Notes under the pieces: model-generated
Seen by the model: the letters and a program-made list of their open reading frames with translations, nothing else
What the model was told of the DNA's origin: nothing
The model's database searches: none
Assembly: GCF_016861915.1 (NCBI RefSeq)
Contig: NZ_BOLX01000008.1
Location: forward strand, 26,146 to 90,145
Reading direction: 5' to 3'
DNA: 64,000 nucleotides
DNA from: Apilactobacillus nanyangensis
Lineage (GTDB): Bacteria; Bacillota; Bacilli; Lactobacillales; Lactobacillaceae
Position numbers and translations under genes: made by a program
In this document: positions 17,357 to 27,391 of the stretch, one piece after another
How positions within the stretch are numbered: position 1 is the first letter of the stretch
Layout: every line of letters starts with the position of its first letter

Positions 17357-18115
17357 ATGGAAAACCAACCAACTGTTTTTAGTGAAAAACATCGAGTTAC
17401 CTACTATGAAGCTGATTTTACTCGTCGTATGACCATTGCGATGATGCTAGATGTTATTATTTTAGCTTCTGAAGACCATAGTGATAAGCTTGGTGTCGGT
17501 GCTGAATTTGTCCGCCAGTTCGGAGTTACTTGGGTTGTTATTCAATACGATGTTCATATTAACCGTATGCCAGTGGTTGATGAAAATATCACCATTAACA
17601 CTAAATCAAAGTCATACAACAAGTACTTTGCCTACCGTGAATTCACCATTGAAAGTGAATCCGGTGAAGTGTTAATGCACATGACTGGTCTATGGGCAGC
17701 AATGAACTACAAGGAAAGAAAGATTGCTTCGATTCCAAAGGAAACAGTGGAACCATTTGGTGCTGAAAAGGTTAACCAAGTTCCTAAGATGCCTAAACCA
17801 CAAAAGGTTCAATATAACGAAGAAACTAAACAAAGCTTCCGCGTAAGATATACAGATATTGATTCAAACCAACACGTAAACAATGCTCATTACATGGATT
17901 GGATGGTAAACGTCTTACCAGCTGACTTCTTGACCAACCATACGCCAACTCATTTCTTATTAAGATACGAAAATGAAGTTAAATATGGTTCAACCGTAGA
18001 AAGCTACTACGACATGGAAGAACAAGAAGATGGTTCAATTTTAACTAAGCATGAAATTATGAGTGGCGACAGTCATTCTGCAATTGCCAACATTACTTGG
18101 CGCAAAAATGATTAA
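17357..18115 (+). CDS. Acyl-ACP thioesterase (FatA/FatB family)
   Basis: Releases fatty acids from acyl carrier protein. The 252-residue protein is a double hotdog: an N-terminal half (residues 1 to about 140; VTYYEADFTRRMTIAMMLDV) and a C-terminal half beginning FRVRYTDIDSNQHVNNAHYM, which carries the Asn-His catalytic motif (NQHVNN). It lies 12 bases after rsmI and probably shares its mRNA. Chain-length preference cannot be read from the sequence. Confidence 0.9.
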   Translation: MENQPTVFSEKHRVTYYEADFTRRMTIAMMLDVIILASEDHSDKLGVGAEFVRQFGVTWVVIQYDVHINRMPVVDENITINTKSKSYNKYFAYREFTIESESGEVLMHMTGLWAAMNYKERKIASIPKETVEPFGAEKVNQVPKMPKPQKVQYNEETKQSFRVRYTDIDSNQHVNNAHYMDWMVNVLPADFLTNHTPTHFLLRYENEVKYGSTVESYYDMEEQEDGSILTKHEIMSGDSHSAIANITWRKND

Positions 18116-18122
18116 ATATTTC

Positions 18123-18167
18123 TGGGTGTGTTCATTTTTATTATGGAGACACCTATTTTTTTGTTAT
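18123..18167 (+). terminator. Terminator after the thioesterase gene
   Basis: GGTGTGTTCAT pairs with ATGGAGACACC (one mismatch, one G-U) and is followed by a T-run, ending the tmk-rsmI-thioesterase transcript. Confidence 0.72.
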
Positions 18168-18226
18168 AATTTATTTTAGAATTATTACGTATATTAATAA
18201 AGTTATTAGGGAGACGGAAAAACAGG

Positions 18227-18955
18227 ATGAAAGTATTGTCTTTAGATACATCCAATCGACAACTAACTGTTGCTATTTTGGATGACAATCAAATATTAGC
18301 GACAGAAACAACTACTGTTCATCAAAAGCATGCGGAATATTTACTTCCAATTATTGATGAACTAATGAAAAAGGTGGACTTAATACCATCTGACTTACAA
18401 AGAGTTGTTGTGGCAGACGGTCCAGGATCATACACTGGAATCAGAATTGCGACTGCTACAGCTAAAACTTTGGCATACACTTTAGAAATTGAACTAGTTG
18501 GTGTATCAAGTTTGCAGACTCTAGCGCTAAACATTAAGCAAGAAGGCAGTCTGGTAATGCCAATTTTTGACGCTAGAAACAATAACGTTTTTTCTGGACT
18601 TTACGAAATTAAGAATGGCATTCCAGAAAACGTCTTAGAGGATTGTCATACTGACTTTGATAAATGGTTAGACAGAATCGATAGCAAAGATAAGACTGTA
18701 TATGCTGTCGGTACCGACGCACCACATTTTGAAGATGCATTGAAGAAGAAGTTCGATGACAAAGTTATTTTTACTGATAGTTTTGATAACTTGCCACAAG
18801 CTGCTAGATTAGGTTTATATGGCCAAACATTAGAACCTGTAAAAGACATTCATGCATTTGTACCAAGATATTTACGTTTGACTAAAGCTGAAGCAGATTG
18901 GAAACAAAATCATCCCGGGGAAGAAGTTACTTCATATGTTGAAAAAGTTAATTAA
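18227..18955 (+). CDS. tsaB: tRNA t6A37 threonylcarbamoyltransferase complex subunit TsaB
   Basis: Dimer partner of TsaD in making N6-threonylcarbamoyladenosine at position 37 of ANN-decoding tRNAs. The 242-residue product has the ASKHA-fold start MKVLSLDTSNRQLTVAI and the conserved DGPGSYTGIRIATATAK, and lacks the metal-binding histidines of TsaD. It heads tsaB-rimI-tsaD; the third partner tsaE lies at 59357 in this window. Confidence 0.95.
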   Translation: MKVLSLDTSNRQLTVAILDDNQILATETTTVHQKHAEYLLPIIDELMKKVDLIPSDLQRVVVADGPGSYTGIRIATATAKTLAYTLEIELVGVSSLQTLALNIKQEGSLVMPIFDARNNNVFSGLYEIKNGIPENVLEDCHTDFDKWLDRIDSKDKTVYAVGTDAPHFEDALKKKFDDKVIFTDSFDNLPQAARLGLYGQTLEPVKDIHAFVPRYLRLTKAEADWKQNHPGEEVTSYVEKVN

Positions 18956-19535
18956 TTGGTATCAGAAAAAACTTGTGAATACCGCGCACCTAATGAAAAA
19001 GGAACACTTAAATATCAAGAACCATATCGTAAAGATTAATGGCGATAAGTTTTACTTGGCTAAAGCAATGGTTACCGATATTCCAGAAATGGTTGATATC
19101 GAACGTGACGTCTACGATGGTAAGGCACCATGGACTGACGAAGCATTTTTACCTGAGCTAAAGCCACGCTTGGATCGTTTTTATTTACTATTACGTCAAG
19201 AAGATGAACTAGTTGCCTTTATTGGTAGTTCTTTAAACGATAAACAAGGTGACTGTCATATTTCAAACGTTGCTGTAAAACCAGAGTACCAAGAGCGAGG
19301 ATTAGGTTACTTCCTAATTGCTAAGATTATCAAGAAGGCTCGTCAGTTGAATTACAAGACTGTTTCTTTGGAAGTAAGAATTAGTAACGTAAAAGCTCAA
19401 AGATTGTATTCTGACTTAGGGTTCAAACAAGTTGGTGTAAAGAAGGATTACTACGACGGTGATCACGAAGATGCCGTTGATATGGTTTTAGATTTAAGTC
19501 TATACGAAACTATTCCAAATAACTTTGGAATTTAA
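18936..19535 (+). CDS. rimI: Ribosomal protein S18-alanine N-acetyltransferase family (RimI)
   Basis: GNAT acetyltransferase between tsaB and tsaD, where RimI is normally found. The 199-residue protein carries the acetyl-CoA motif ([17 protein letters not shown]) and the RimI-type C-terminal [19 protein letters not shown]. It starts at ATG 18936, overlapping tsaB by 20 bases, and ends in TAATG with tsaD. The N-terminal 30 residues are longer than in E. coli RimI, as is usual in lactobacilli. Acetylation of S18 is inferred. Confidence 0.88.
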   Translation: MLKKLINWYQKKLVNTAHLMKKEHLNIKNHIVKINGDKFYLAKAMVTDIPEMVDIERDVYDGKAPWTDEAFLPELKPRLDRFYLLLRQEDELVAFIGSSLNDKQGDCHISNVAVKPEYQERGLGYFLIAKIIKKARQLNYKTVSLEVRISNVKAQRLYSDLGFKQVGVKKDYYDGDHEDAVDMVLDLSLYETIPNNFGI

Positions 19536-19552
19536 TGAAACGAGGTTTTTTT

Positions 19553-20581
19553 GTGCAACCACATATAATTATGTCTTTTGAATCTAGTTGTGATGAAACT
19601 AGTGTGGCCATTATCGAAGATGGCGAAAAAATATTATCAAACGTTGTTGCAACGCAAATCAATAGTCACAAGCGATTTGGTGGAGTGGTTCCAGAAGTCG
19701 CAAGTAGACATCACATTGAACAAATTACTATCTGTGTTGAAGATGCAATGAAACAAGCTGATGTTTCATACGATGACATCGACGCAATCGCTGTGACATA
19801 TGGTCCCGGGTTAGTTGGAGCACTATTAATTGGTGTTACTGCTGCCAAGACCATTGCATGGGCTCATAATATCCCATTAATTCCTGTTAACCATATTGCC
19901 GGTCACATCTTGGCTAGTCGTTTTGTTACCAAGATTAACTATCCAGCTTTGGCATTAGTTGTTTCCGGTGGCCATACTGAATTAGTCTTAATGAAAGAAG
20001 AGGGCGACTTTAAGATTATCGGTGAAACTAGGGATGACGCTGCTGGTGAAGCATACGATAAGGTTGGTCGAGTGTTGGGAATTAACTACCCAGCCGGCCC
20101 TAAAGTTGATGCAATGGCAGCCGAAGGTAAGGATGCCTTTGACTTCCCACGTGCGATGGAAAAAGAAGATAACTTCGACTTTTCATTCAGTGGATTAAAG
20201 AGTGCGTTTCTAAACACTACTCACCATGCTGATCAAATTCATGAAGAATTGGATAAGAACGATTTGGCGGCTAGTTTCCAAAGTGCCGTCGTTGATGTTT
20301 TAGTCGATAAGACCACTAGAGCATTACAAGACTATCCAGTTTCTCAATTAATCTTGGCTGGTGGAGTTGCCGCTAATAAGGGGCTTCGCAGTGCTTTAGA
20401 AGAGGCGATTGATAAGATTGATACAACTGAATTAATCAAGGTACCAAACAAACTTTGTGGTGATAACGCCGCAATGATAGGTGCAGCCGGATACGTCATG
20501 GCAAAGAAAAATGTCTTTGCTGGCGTTGACTTGAATGCTGATCCAAGTTTGGAATTTGACCTTTTAGAAGATGAAGAATAA
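19553..20581 (+). CDS. tsaD: tRNA t6A37 threonylcarbamoyltransferase TsaD
   Basis: Catalytic subunit that transfers threonylcarbamoyl to A37 of tRNA. It shows the start [20 protein letters not shown], the metal-binding [16 protein letters not shown], and a C-terminal [14 protein letters not shown] chose GTG 19553, which follows GAGG by a normal distance, giving 342 residues; an ATG at 19535 overlapping the rimI stop would add six residues. A strong bidirectional terminator follows. Confidence 0.95.
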   Translation: MQPHIIMSFESSCDETSVAIIEDGEKILSNVVATQINSHKRFGGVVPEVASRHHIEQITICVEDAMKQADVSYDDIDAIAVTYGPGLVGALLIGVTAAKTIAWAHNIPLIPVNHIAGHILASRFVTKINYPALALVVSGGHTELVLMKEEGDFKIIGETRDDAAGEAYDKVGRVLGINYPAGPKVDAMAAEGKDAFDFPRAMEKEDNFDFSFSGLKSAFLNTTHHADQIHEELDKNDLAASFQSAVVDVLVDKTTRALQDYPVSQLILAGGVAANKGLRSALEEAIDKIDTTELIKVPNKLCGDNAAMIGAAGYVMAKKNVFAGVDLNADPSLEFDLLEDEE

Positions 20582-20615
20582 AAAAAGATGAATCCGTTTT
20601 GGATTCATCTTTTTT
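20581..20615 (+). terminator. Bidirectional terminator between tsaD and the ABC-F gene
   Basis: A perfect 15-base-pair stem (AAAAAAGATGAATCC/GGATTCATCTTTTTT, loop GTTTT) sits between two convergent genes and should stop both. Confidence 0.92.
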
Positions 20616-20618
20616 ATT

Positions 20619-22565
20619 TTATTCAAGTTCCATCATTGCATTTTCCCAATTGGTTTCAATCTCTTCAATCTTTGCGTTGATATCGGTTAGTTTAGCTTGT
20701 AAATCATTAAGTTTTCCAATGTCATTTAAGTTTTCAGGTTTAACCATTTCTGCTTCAATGGCTGTTTTATCCTTTTGAGCATCGTCAAGTTGTGATTCCA
20801 AATCCTCAACTTGACGTTTTAGTTTTCTTTGCTGCTTTTGCAACTCTTTGTTAGCAATGAATTCTTTTTGATTTTGTGACTTTGGCTTTGTATCGAAAAC
20901 ATCTTCAGTCTTAGCTTGTTCTTCTTTTTTGTGTTCCTCAATGGCCGCTTGTTCTTCCTTCTTTTCAACATAATAGTTGTAGTTACCAAGGAATAGTTCA
21001 CTACCATCAGGGGATAGTTCAACGATTTGGGTGGCTAACTTATTGATGAAGTATCTATCGTGAGATACGAATAAAATGGTCCCATCAAAGTTGATTAATG
21101 CATTTTCCAACACTTCACGACTATCGATGTCCAAATGGTTGGTAGGTTCATCCAGGATTAAAAAGTTATCGTGATTCATTGATAACTTAGTTAAGACTAG
21201 TCGGGCTTTTTCACCACCAGAAAGATTACCGACCACTTTTTCAACGTCTTCACCAGAGAACAAGAAACTACCTAGAATTGAACGAATACGTTGTTCAGGA
21301 TAAGTAGGATAGTCGTCCCAAATTTCATTTAAGACAGTCTTGTTAGGGTGTAAGTTATCTTGATGTTGATCGTAGTATCCGATTTGGACGCCGGTACCTC
21401 GTTCAATCTTACCAGATTGTAGTGGTAATTGCTTCATGATGGTCTTTAGCAATGTTGATTTACCAATTCCGTTTGGTCCGATTAATGCGACAGCTTGATT
21501 ACGTTTAACATCAATATTGATGTTTTTAGATAGAATCTGATGATCATATCCGATTGCGGCATCACGCACATTTAAAACGACGTTTCCGCTTTGCTTTTCA
21601 GGCGTAAATGAAAGACGTGCTGATTTATCATCGCGCGTTGGTGCGGCGATTTTTTCCATTTTCTCCAACTGAGTTCGTCTGGATTGAGCTCGTTTGGTAG
21701 TGGATGCACGGACGATATTTTTATCAACAAAATCTTTCATCTCTTTGATTTTCTTTTGTTGTTTTTCGTATTCCTTTAGTTGATGTTGGTAATTAAGTTG
21801 CTTTTGTTCAACATAACTAGAGTAGTTCCCCACATAATGGGTCATGTGACCTTGTGTTAAATCGTAGACTTGATCGACAATCTTATCCATGAAGAAACGG
21901 TCATGGGAAATTATTAGAAGGGCACCATGATAACTCTTTAGATAATCTTCCAACCAACTGATGGTCTTAACATCAATATGGTTGGTAGGTTCGTCTAGAA
22001 TTAATAGGTCCTTCTTTTGTAGAAGTAATTTCGCCATTGCTAGTTGGGTTTGTTGACCACCAGACAATTCGCTAATCTTATGGTCGTACATTTCCTCACC
22101 AAAGCCAAAACCGTTTAGCACAGCTTTGATTTCAGCTTGATAAGAAAAACCATTCTTAGCAGAAAACTCAGCTTGAAGTTGATCATAAGTTTGTGAAACT
22201 TCGTCTAGCTTATCTGGATCCGAGTTAATGTTTGGATCGGCCATTTTGTTTTCGTATTCGTGAATTTTATTTTCTAAAGCGATTAAATCAGCAAAAACAT
22301 TGGTCATTTCTTCAATGATGGTGGCATCAGAAGTAAGGCCAGTATTTTGGGCTAAGTACCCAATTGTGATACCTTTTTTGGTGGTGACTTCGCCTTCATC
22401 GATTGGTTCATCGCCCAAAATCATTTTCACTAAGGTTGACTTACCAGCACCGTTTCTACCAACCAAGGCAACTTTACTGTTTTCTTCGATACTCAAGTTA
22501 ACGCTTGTGAAAAGATCTTGCCCACCAAATCTCTTTGTCATTTTATTTGCTTGTAAAATAATCAT
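20619..22565 (-). CDS. ABC-F family ATPase (YdiF-like)
   Basis: Soluble twin-ATPase protein of the ABC-F class, which acts on the ribosome rather than in transport. The 648 residues hold two nucleotide-binding domains (Walker A GRNGAGKST and GPNGIGKST; signatures LSGGQQTQLAMA and LSGGEKARL), a basic inter-domain linker near residues 250-300 (P-site tRNA interaction motif), and a C-terminal coiled coil from about 565. No membrane segments. The ATG at 22565 follows AGGAGGTG; a GTG nine bases earlier lies in that site. Whether it gives antibiotic protection or relieves stalling cannot be told from the sequence. Confidence 0.9.
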   Translation of the reverse strand: MIILQANKMTKRFGGQDLFTSVNLSIEENSKVALVGRNGAGKSTLVKMILGDEPIDEGEVTTKKGITIGYLAQNTGLTSDATIIEEMTNVFADLIALENKIHEYENKMADPNINSDPDKLDEVSQTYDQLQAEFSAKNGFSYQAEIKAVLNGFGFGEEMYDHKISELSGGQQTQLAMAKLLLQKKDLLILDEPTNHIDVKTISWLEDYLKSYHGALLIISHDRFFMDKIVDQVYDLTQGHMTHYVGNYSSYVEQKQLNYQHQLKEYEKQQKKIKEMKDFVDKNIVRASTTKRAQSRRTQLEKMEKIAAPTRDDKSARLSFTPEKQSGNVVLNVRDAAIGYDHQILSKNINIDVKRNQAVALIGPNGIGKSTLLKTIMKQLPLQSGKIERGTGVQIGYYDQHQDNLHPNKTVLNEIWDDYPTYPEQRIRSILGSFLFSGEDVEKVVGNLSGGEKARLVLTKLSMNHDNFLILDEPTNHLDIDSREVLENALINFDGTILFVSHDRYFINKLATQIVELSPDGSELFLGNYNYYVEKKEEQAAIEEHKKEEQAKTEDVFDTKPKSQNQKEFIANKELQKQQRKLKRQVEDLESQLDDAQKDKTAIEAEMVKPENLNDIGKLNDLQAKLTDINAKIEEIETNWENAMMELE

Positions 22566-22671
22566 AAAATTCACCTCCTAATTATCTTGTTTTATCAGTA
22601 ATATTCACTATTTTAGCATATTATCCCCGATAAATTAAAATGTTCAATCTTTTTTAGTAGATGATAATATT

Positions 22672-22699
22672 TTCACAAACTTTGTTTTTATGATAGAAT
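22672..22699 (+). promoter_or_regulatory. Promoter of rex
   Basis: -35 TTCACA (22672-22677), 16-base spacer, -10 TAGAAT (22694-22699). The -35 is part of TTTTCACAAA, which resembles one half of a Rex operator, so autoregulation is possible but weakly supported. Confidence 0.55.
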
Positions 22700-22734
22700 A
22701 CATAAATGTTATGAAAGATTCGGGAGGGAACATT

Positions 22735-23367
22735 TTGGATATTAAAATTCCTAGGGCAACGGCTAAAAGATTGCCTATGTATTATCGATATCTTAGCGGT
22801 TTACATGACGCGAAAATAAAGAGAATATCCTCTAGTACTTTTGCTGAAGCAGTTCAAGTTGATTCAGCAACCATTAGAAGAGATTTATCTTATTTTGGAG
22901 CTCTTGGAAAACGTGGATATGGATACGAAGTTGATAATTTATTAGACTTCTTCAAGAAGATTCTAAATCAAGATCACTTAACAAATGTTGCATTAGTCGG
23001 TTTAGGTAATTTGGGTCAAGCCTTACTACACTTTAATTTTCATAAAGATAGTAACGTAAGAATCTCAGCTGCCTTTGATATTCATGACGACATGATTAAC
23101 ACTGTTCAAAGTGGTGTACCAGTATACGATGTTAAAGACTTACAAGAACAATTAAGAGATCAACAAATTGAAGTAGTTATTTTTACTGTTCCAGCAACCG
23201 TAGTTCAAGATTTGTGTGATGAAGCCGTAAAGGGTGGAGCAAAAGGTATCATGAACTTTACTTCAAAACGTTTATCAGTTCCCAAAAATGTCAGAGTACA
23301 AAACGTTGATTTAACTAACGAATTACAAACATTAATTTACTTCATTGAACACTATGAAGGTGAATAG
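22735..23367 (+). CDS. rex: Redox-sensing transcriptional repressor Rex
   Basis: Rex represses fermentation genes and is released from DNA when NADH rises. The 210-residue protein has an N-terminal winged helix ([19 protein letters not shown], then [20 protein letters not shown]), the NAD(H)-binding motif VGLGNLG (88-94), and a C-terminal domain-swap helix. The start taken is TTG 22735 after GGGAGGG, which gives the usual start DIKIP; an upstream ATG would add 15 residues over the leader. Confidence 0.94.
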   Translation: MDIKIPRATAKRLPMYYRYLSGLHDAKIKRISSSTFAEAVQVDSATIRRDLSYFGALGKRGYGYEVDNLLDFFKKILNQDHLTNVALVGLGNLGQALLHFNFHKDSNVRISAAFDIHDDMINTVQSGVPVYDVKDLQEQLRDQQIEVVIFTVPATVVQDLCDEAVKGGAKGIMNFTSKRLSVPKNVRVQNVDLTNELQTLIYFIEHYEGE

Positions 23368-23368
23368 G

Positions 23369-23397
23369 AAAGATGAGCCATTGGCCCATCTTTTTTT
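23369..23397 (+). terminator. Terminator of rex
   Basis: AAAGATGAGCC pairs with GGCCCATCTTT (one mismatch) around ATT, followed by a run of seven T. Confidence 0.82.
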
Positions 23398-23428
23398 GTA
23401 GGATTATATCGTGTAGGGTTTAAAATTC

Positions 23429-23457
23429 TTGCATATGAATCTAAAAAATAATATATT
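23429..23457 (+). promoter_or_regulatory. Promoter of groES-groEL
   Basis: -35 TTGCAT (23429-23434), 17-base spacer, -10 TATATT (23452-23457), directly before the CIRCE element. Confidence 0.75.
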
Positions 23458-23468
23458 ATTTATAGTGA

Positions 23469-23495
23469 TTAGCACTTATAATAAATGACTGCTAA
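23469..23495 (+). promoter_or_regulatory. CIRCE operator (HrcA binding site)
   Basis: TTAGCACTT, nine bases, then GACTGCTAA. This is the CIRCE inverted repeat (TTAGCACTC-N9-GAGTGCTAA) with the correct spacing but two changed bases that break pairing in the arms. Its position just after the groES promoter supports HrcA control of heat-shock induction. Confidence 0.85.
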
Positions 23496-23534
23496 TACTG
23501 ATAAAAGACATTAAAAAAAGTGAGGTCAAGCAAA

Positions 23535-23819
23535 ATGTTAAAACCATTGGGTGATCGTGTAATTATTGAAGCACAAGAAGCTAAAGAAGAAACAGTTGGA
23601 GGCATTGTGTTAGCAAATAATGCTAAAGAAAAGCCACAAACTGGTAAAGTTGTTGCCGTTGGAAACGGTAGAGTTTTAGACAATGGCCAAACTGTTACAC
23701 CAGAAGTTAAGAAGGGTGACGAAGTTGTTTATGACAAGTATTCAGGTACTTCAGTAGACTACGATGGTCAAAAATATTTAGTACTAAAAGAAAGCGACAT
23801 TTTAGCAGTCGTTGAATAA
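23535..23819 (+). CDS. groES: Co-chaperonin GroES
   Basis: Heptameric lid of the GroEL folding chamber. The 94-residue product begins [20 protein letters not shown] and has the mobile-loop segment [18 protein letters not shown]. The ATG at 23535 follows GTGAGGT; an earlier in-frame codon at 23520 is ignored. It is cotranscribed with groEL, 31 bases downstream, under CIRCE control. Confidence 0.97.
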   Translation: MLKPLGDRVIIEAQEAKEETVGGIVLANNAKEKPQTGKVVAVGNGRVLDNGQTVTPEVKKGDEVVYDKYSGTSVDYDGQKYLVLKESDILAVVE

Positions 23820-23847
23820 AAAGAAAAACTTATTATGGGGTGAATAA

Positions 23848-25464
<1,617 letters not shown>

Positions 25465-25465
25465 C

Positions 25466-25494
25466 AAAAAAGGTTCCCTGTGGGAACCTTTTTT
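25466..25494 (+). terminator. Terminator of groESL
   Basis: AAAAAAGGTTCCC pairs perfectly with GGGAACCTTTTTT around TGT. Confidence 0.92.
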
Positions 25495-25502
25495 GTTTTG
25501 CC

Positions 25503-25531
25503 TTGTTTTTAATCTATTACATTTGTATAAT
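25503..25531 (+). promoter_or_regulatory. Promoter of wecA/tagO
   Basis: -35 TTGTTT (25503-25508), 17-base spacer, consensus -10 TATAAT (25526-25531). Confidence 0.7.
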
Positions 25532-25567
25532 TTATTAATAGTAATATAAAACGAAAGGATAACGACT

Positions 25568-26665
25568 ATGCTAAAATTCGAAATTATCGTTTCTCTGTTC
25601 GCGACAATGCTAATTTCTGCTGTGGTAACACCGTTCATTAGAAAGCTAGCATTTCGCTGGGGAGCTATTGATAGTCCAAATAAGCGAAGAATGAATAAAA
25701 TTCCAATGCCGACATTAGGGGGATTGGCAATATTTTTTTCGTATACGATTGCAACGATGTTTCTATTAAGAAGCCAGATGCCAACCCACCAACTTTATGG
25801 AATGTTTGCGGGTCAGGTAATTATCATTATTACAGGAATAATCGATGATATTATTGTCTTAAAGCCTCGCCAAAAGGTATTTGGAATTAGCTTGGCAGCA
25901 ATCATTGTTTATTTCTTCGGAAATATTCAAATGAGTAATGTATCATTACCATTCATTGGAACTTTTAGTTTGGGATGGTTAAGTTTACCGGTTACTCTAA
26001 TTTGGATTTTAGCAATCACTAATGCCGTTAACTTAATTGACGGTCTAGATGGATTAGCAACAGGGGTGGCAGTTATTGCTTTGACCACCATGGGAATTAC
26101 CGGGTTCTTCTTCCTAAATGTTGGAAACGTTTATGTTTCAATCATGATTTTTGCACTAGTTGCAGCATGTTTAGGATTTTTACCTTATAACTTTTTCCCA
26201 GCTAGAATTTATCTAGGGGATACTGGTTCATTGTTCATCGGTTTCATGATTTCAATCTTCTCATTGAACGGATTGAAGAATGCGACATTTATTACCGTAA
26301 TTATTCCAGTGATTATCCTTGGTGTTCCAATCACTGACACAATTTACGCAATCCTACGTAGAATGTTAAACAAGCAACCAATTATGCATGCAGACAAACG
26401 ACACTTACATCACCGTTTGATGCAAATCGGATTGACTCATCGTCAAACTGTATTAGTAATCTATGGAATTGCTTTGATTTTCTCATTCATTTCATTGCTA
26501 TACCCAATCTCAACAATTTGGGGTTCAATATTACTAACGATTGCAACGTTAATCGGTTTGGAACTATTCGTTGAATCAATCGGTTTAGCGGGTAAGGATA
26601 GACAACCATTACTAAACGCAATTAAAAAAGTCGTTAAAGAAAACACAAGTAAAGATAACCACTAA
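25568..26665 (+). CDS. wecA: Undecaprenyl-phosphate GlcNAc-1-phosphate transferase (TagO/WecA family)
   Basis: Polytopic membrane enzyme that starts wall teichoic acid or surface polysaccharide synthesis by loading a sugar-1-phosphate on undecaprenyl phosphate. The 365-residue protein has about ten membrane segments and the family motifs DDIIVLKPRQK, NAVNLIDGLDGLA, FLPYNFFPARIYLGDTGS and HLHHRLMQIGLTHRQTV. The HHR motif separates it from MraY. It is monocistronic between terminators. The exact sugar is inferred. Confidence 0.92.
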   Translation: MLKFEIIVSLFATMLISAVVTPFIRKLAFRWGAIDSPNKRRMNKIPMPTLGGLAIFFSYTIATMFLLRSQMPTHQLYGMFAGQVIIIITGIIDDIIVLKPRQKVFGISLAAIIVYFFGNIQMSNVSLPFIGTFSLGWLSLPVTLIWILAITNAVNLIDGLDGLATGVAVIALTTMGITGFFFLNVGNVYVSIMIFALVAACLGFLPYNFFPARIYLGDTGSLFIGFMISIFSLNGLKNATFITVIIPVIILGVPITDTIYAILRRMLNKQPIMHADKRHLHHRLMQIGLTHRQTVLVIYGIALIFSFISLLYPISTIWGSILLTIATLIGLELFVESIGLAGKDRQPLLNAIKKVVKENTSKDNH

Positions 26666-26696
26666 AAAAAGAATGGCCATTTGGTCATTCTTTTTT
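26665..26696 (+). terminator. Bidirectional terminator wecA / IMPACT gene
   Basis: AAAAAAGAATGGCC pairs with GGTCATTCTTTTTT (one G-U) around ATTT. The stop codon of the convergent minus-strand gene (26685-26687) lies inside its 3' arm. Confidence 0.88.
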
Positions 26697-27335
26697 GTAT
26701 GGATCATAATCAACTTCAAAGTATTTTTCATCGCCATCGTGCATTTCCACACGACCGTTTAGTAAATCAATCACTTTTTGTTTAAATTCTTCAATCTTGG
26801 GATTATCAATGGCAACAATCACAGACACCTTGTCGGTATATTGAGTATCGATAATGTTAATTCCGTTTTCTTCTAAATGATAATTTAATTGATCAAACAG
26901 GTTATAAGCAACCTCGATGGTGATTTCTGTTTGTAAAATCTTTTTAACGATGCCGACGTGTTCGATGGCTTTGGTGGTGGCATTACTATAAGCACGGATT
27001 AAACCTCCAGCACCTAACTTAATTCCACCGAAGTATCTAGTGACAACGGCAGCAGTGTTGTGAACACCGATGTTTTTTAACGCTTCTAGTATTGGCACAC
27101 CAGCAGTTCCTGATGGTTCACCATTATCACTAGCGCGTTGAATTGAATCGTCTTGGCCAATCACATAGGCATGACAGTTGTGAGTGGCTTTTTTATGTTC
27201 TTCTTTGACGCTATTAACGAAAGCAATTGCTTCTTCTTCATTTGAAACTCTAGCGATTGAACAGATAAACTGCGATTTTTTGATATCAATCTCGTTGATA
27301 CCATTTTCTTTAATTGTGAGATAATCTTTTTCCAT
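26685..27335 (-). CDS. yigZ: YigZ/IMPACT family protein (UPF0029)
   Basis: Conserved protein of 216 residues with the UPF0029 (Impact N-terminal) domain signature AVVTRYFGGIKLGAGGLIRAYSNA, preceded by SDNGEPSGTAGVPILEAL, and a C-terminal DUF1949 domain from about residue 138. Its eukaryotic relatives tune Gcn2 signalling; the bacterial role is not settled. It faces wecA, with which it shares a terminator, and is divergent from comFA. Confidence 0.9.
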   Translation of the reverse strand: MEKDYLTIKENGINEIDIKKSQFICSIARVSNEEEAIAFVNSVKEEHKKATHNCHAYVIGQDDSIQRASDNGEPSGTAGVPILEALKNIGVHNTAAVVTRYFGGIKLGAGGLIRAYSNATTKAIEHVGIVKKILQTEITIEVAYNLFDQLNYHLEENGINIIDTQYTDKVSVIVAIDNPKIEEFKQKVIDLLNGRVEMHDGDEKYFEVDYDPYKKE

Positions 27336-27391
27336 TTAAATGTTTTCACCTCAGAAATTAGCTTTTTTCGTACTTAATTATGGTGATAATT

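Noticed and set aside
22661..22680. Possible Rex operator before rex
   Set aside because: Only the right half (TTTTCACAAA) is good; the left half does not match, so I did not list it as a separate operator.
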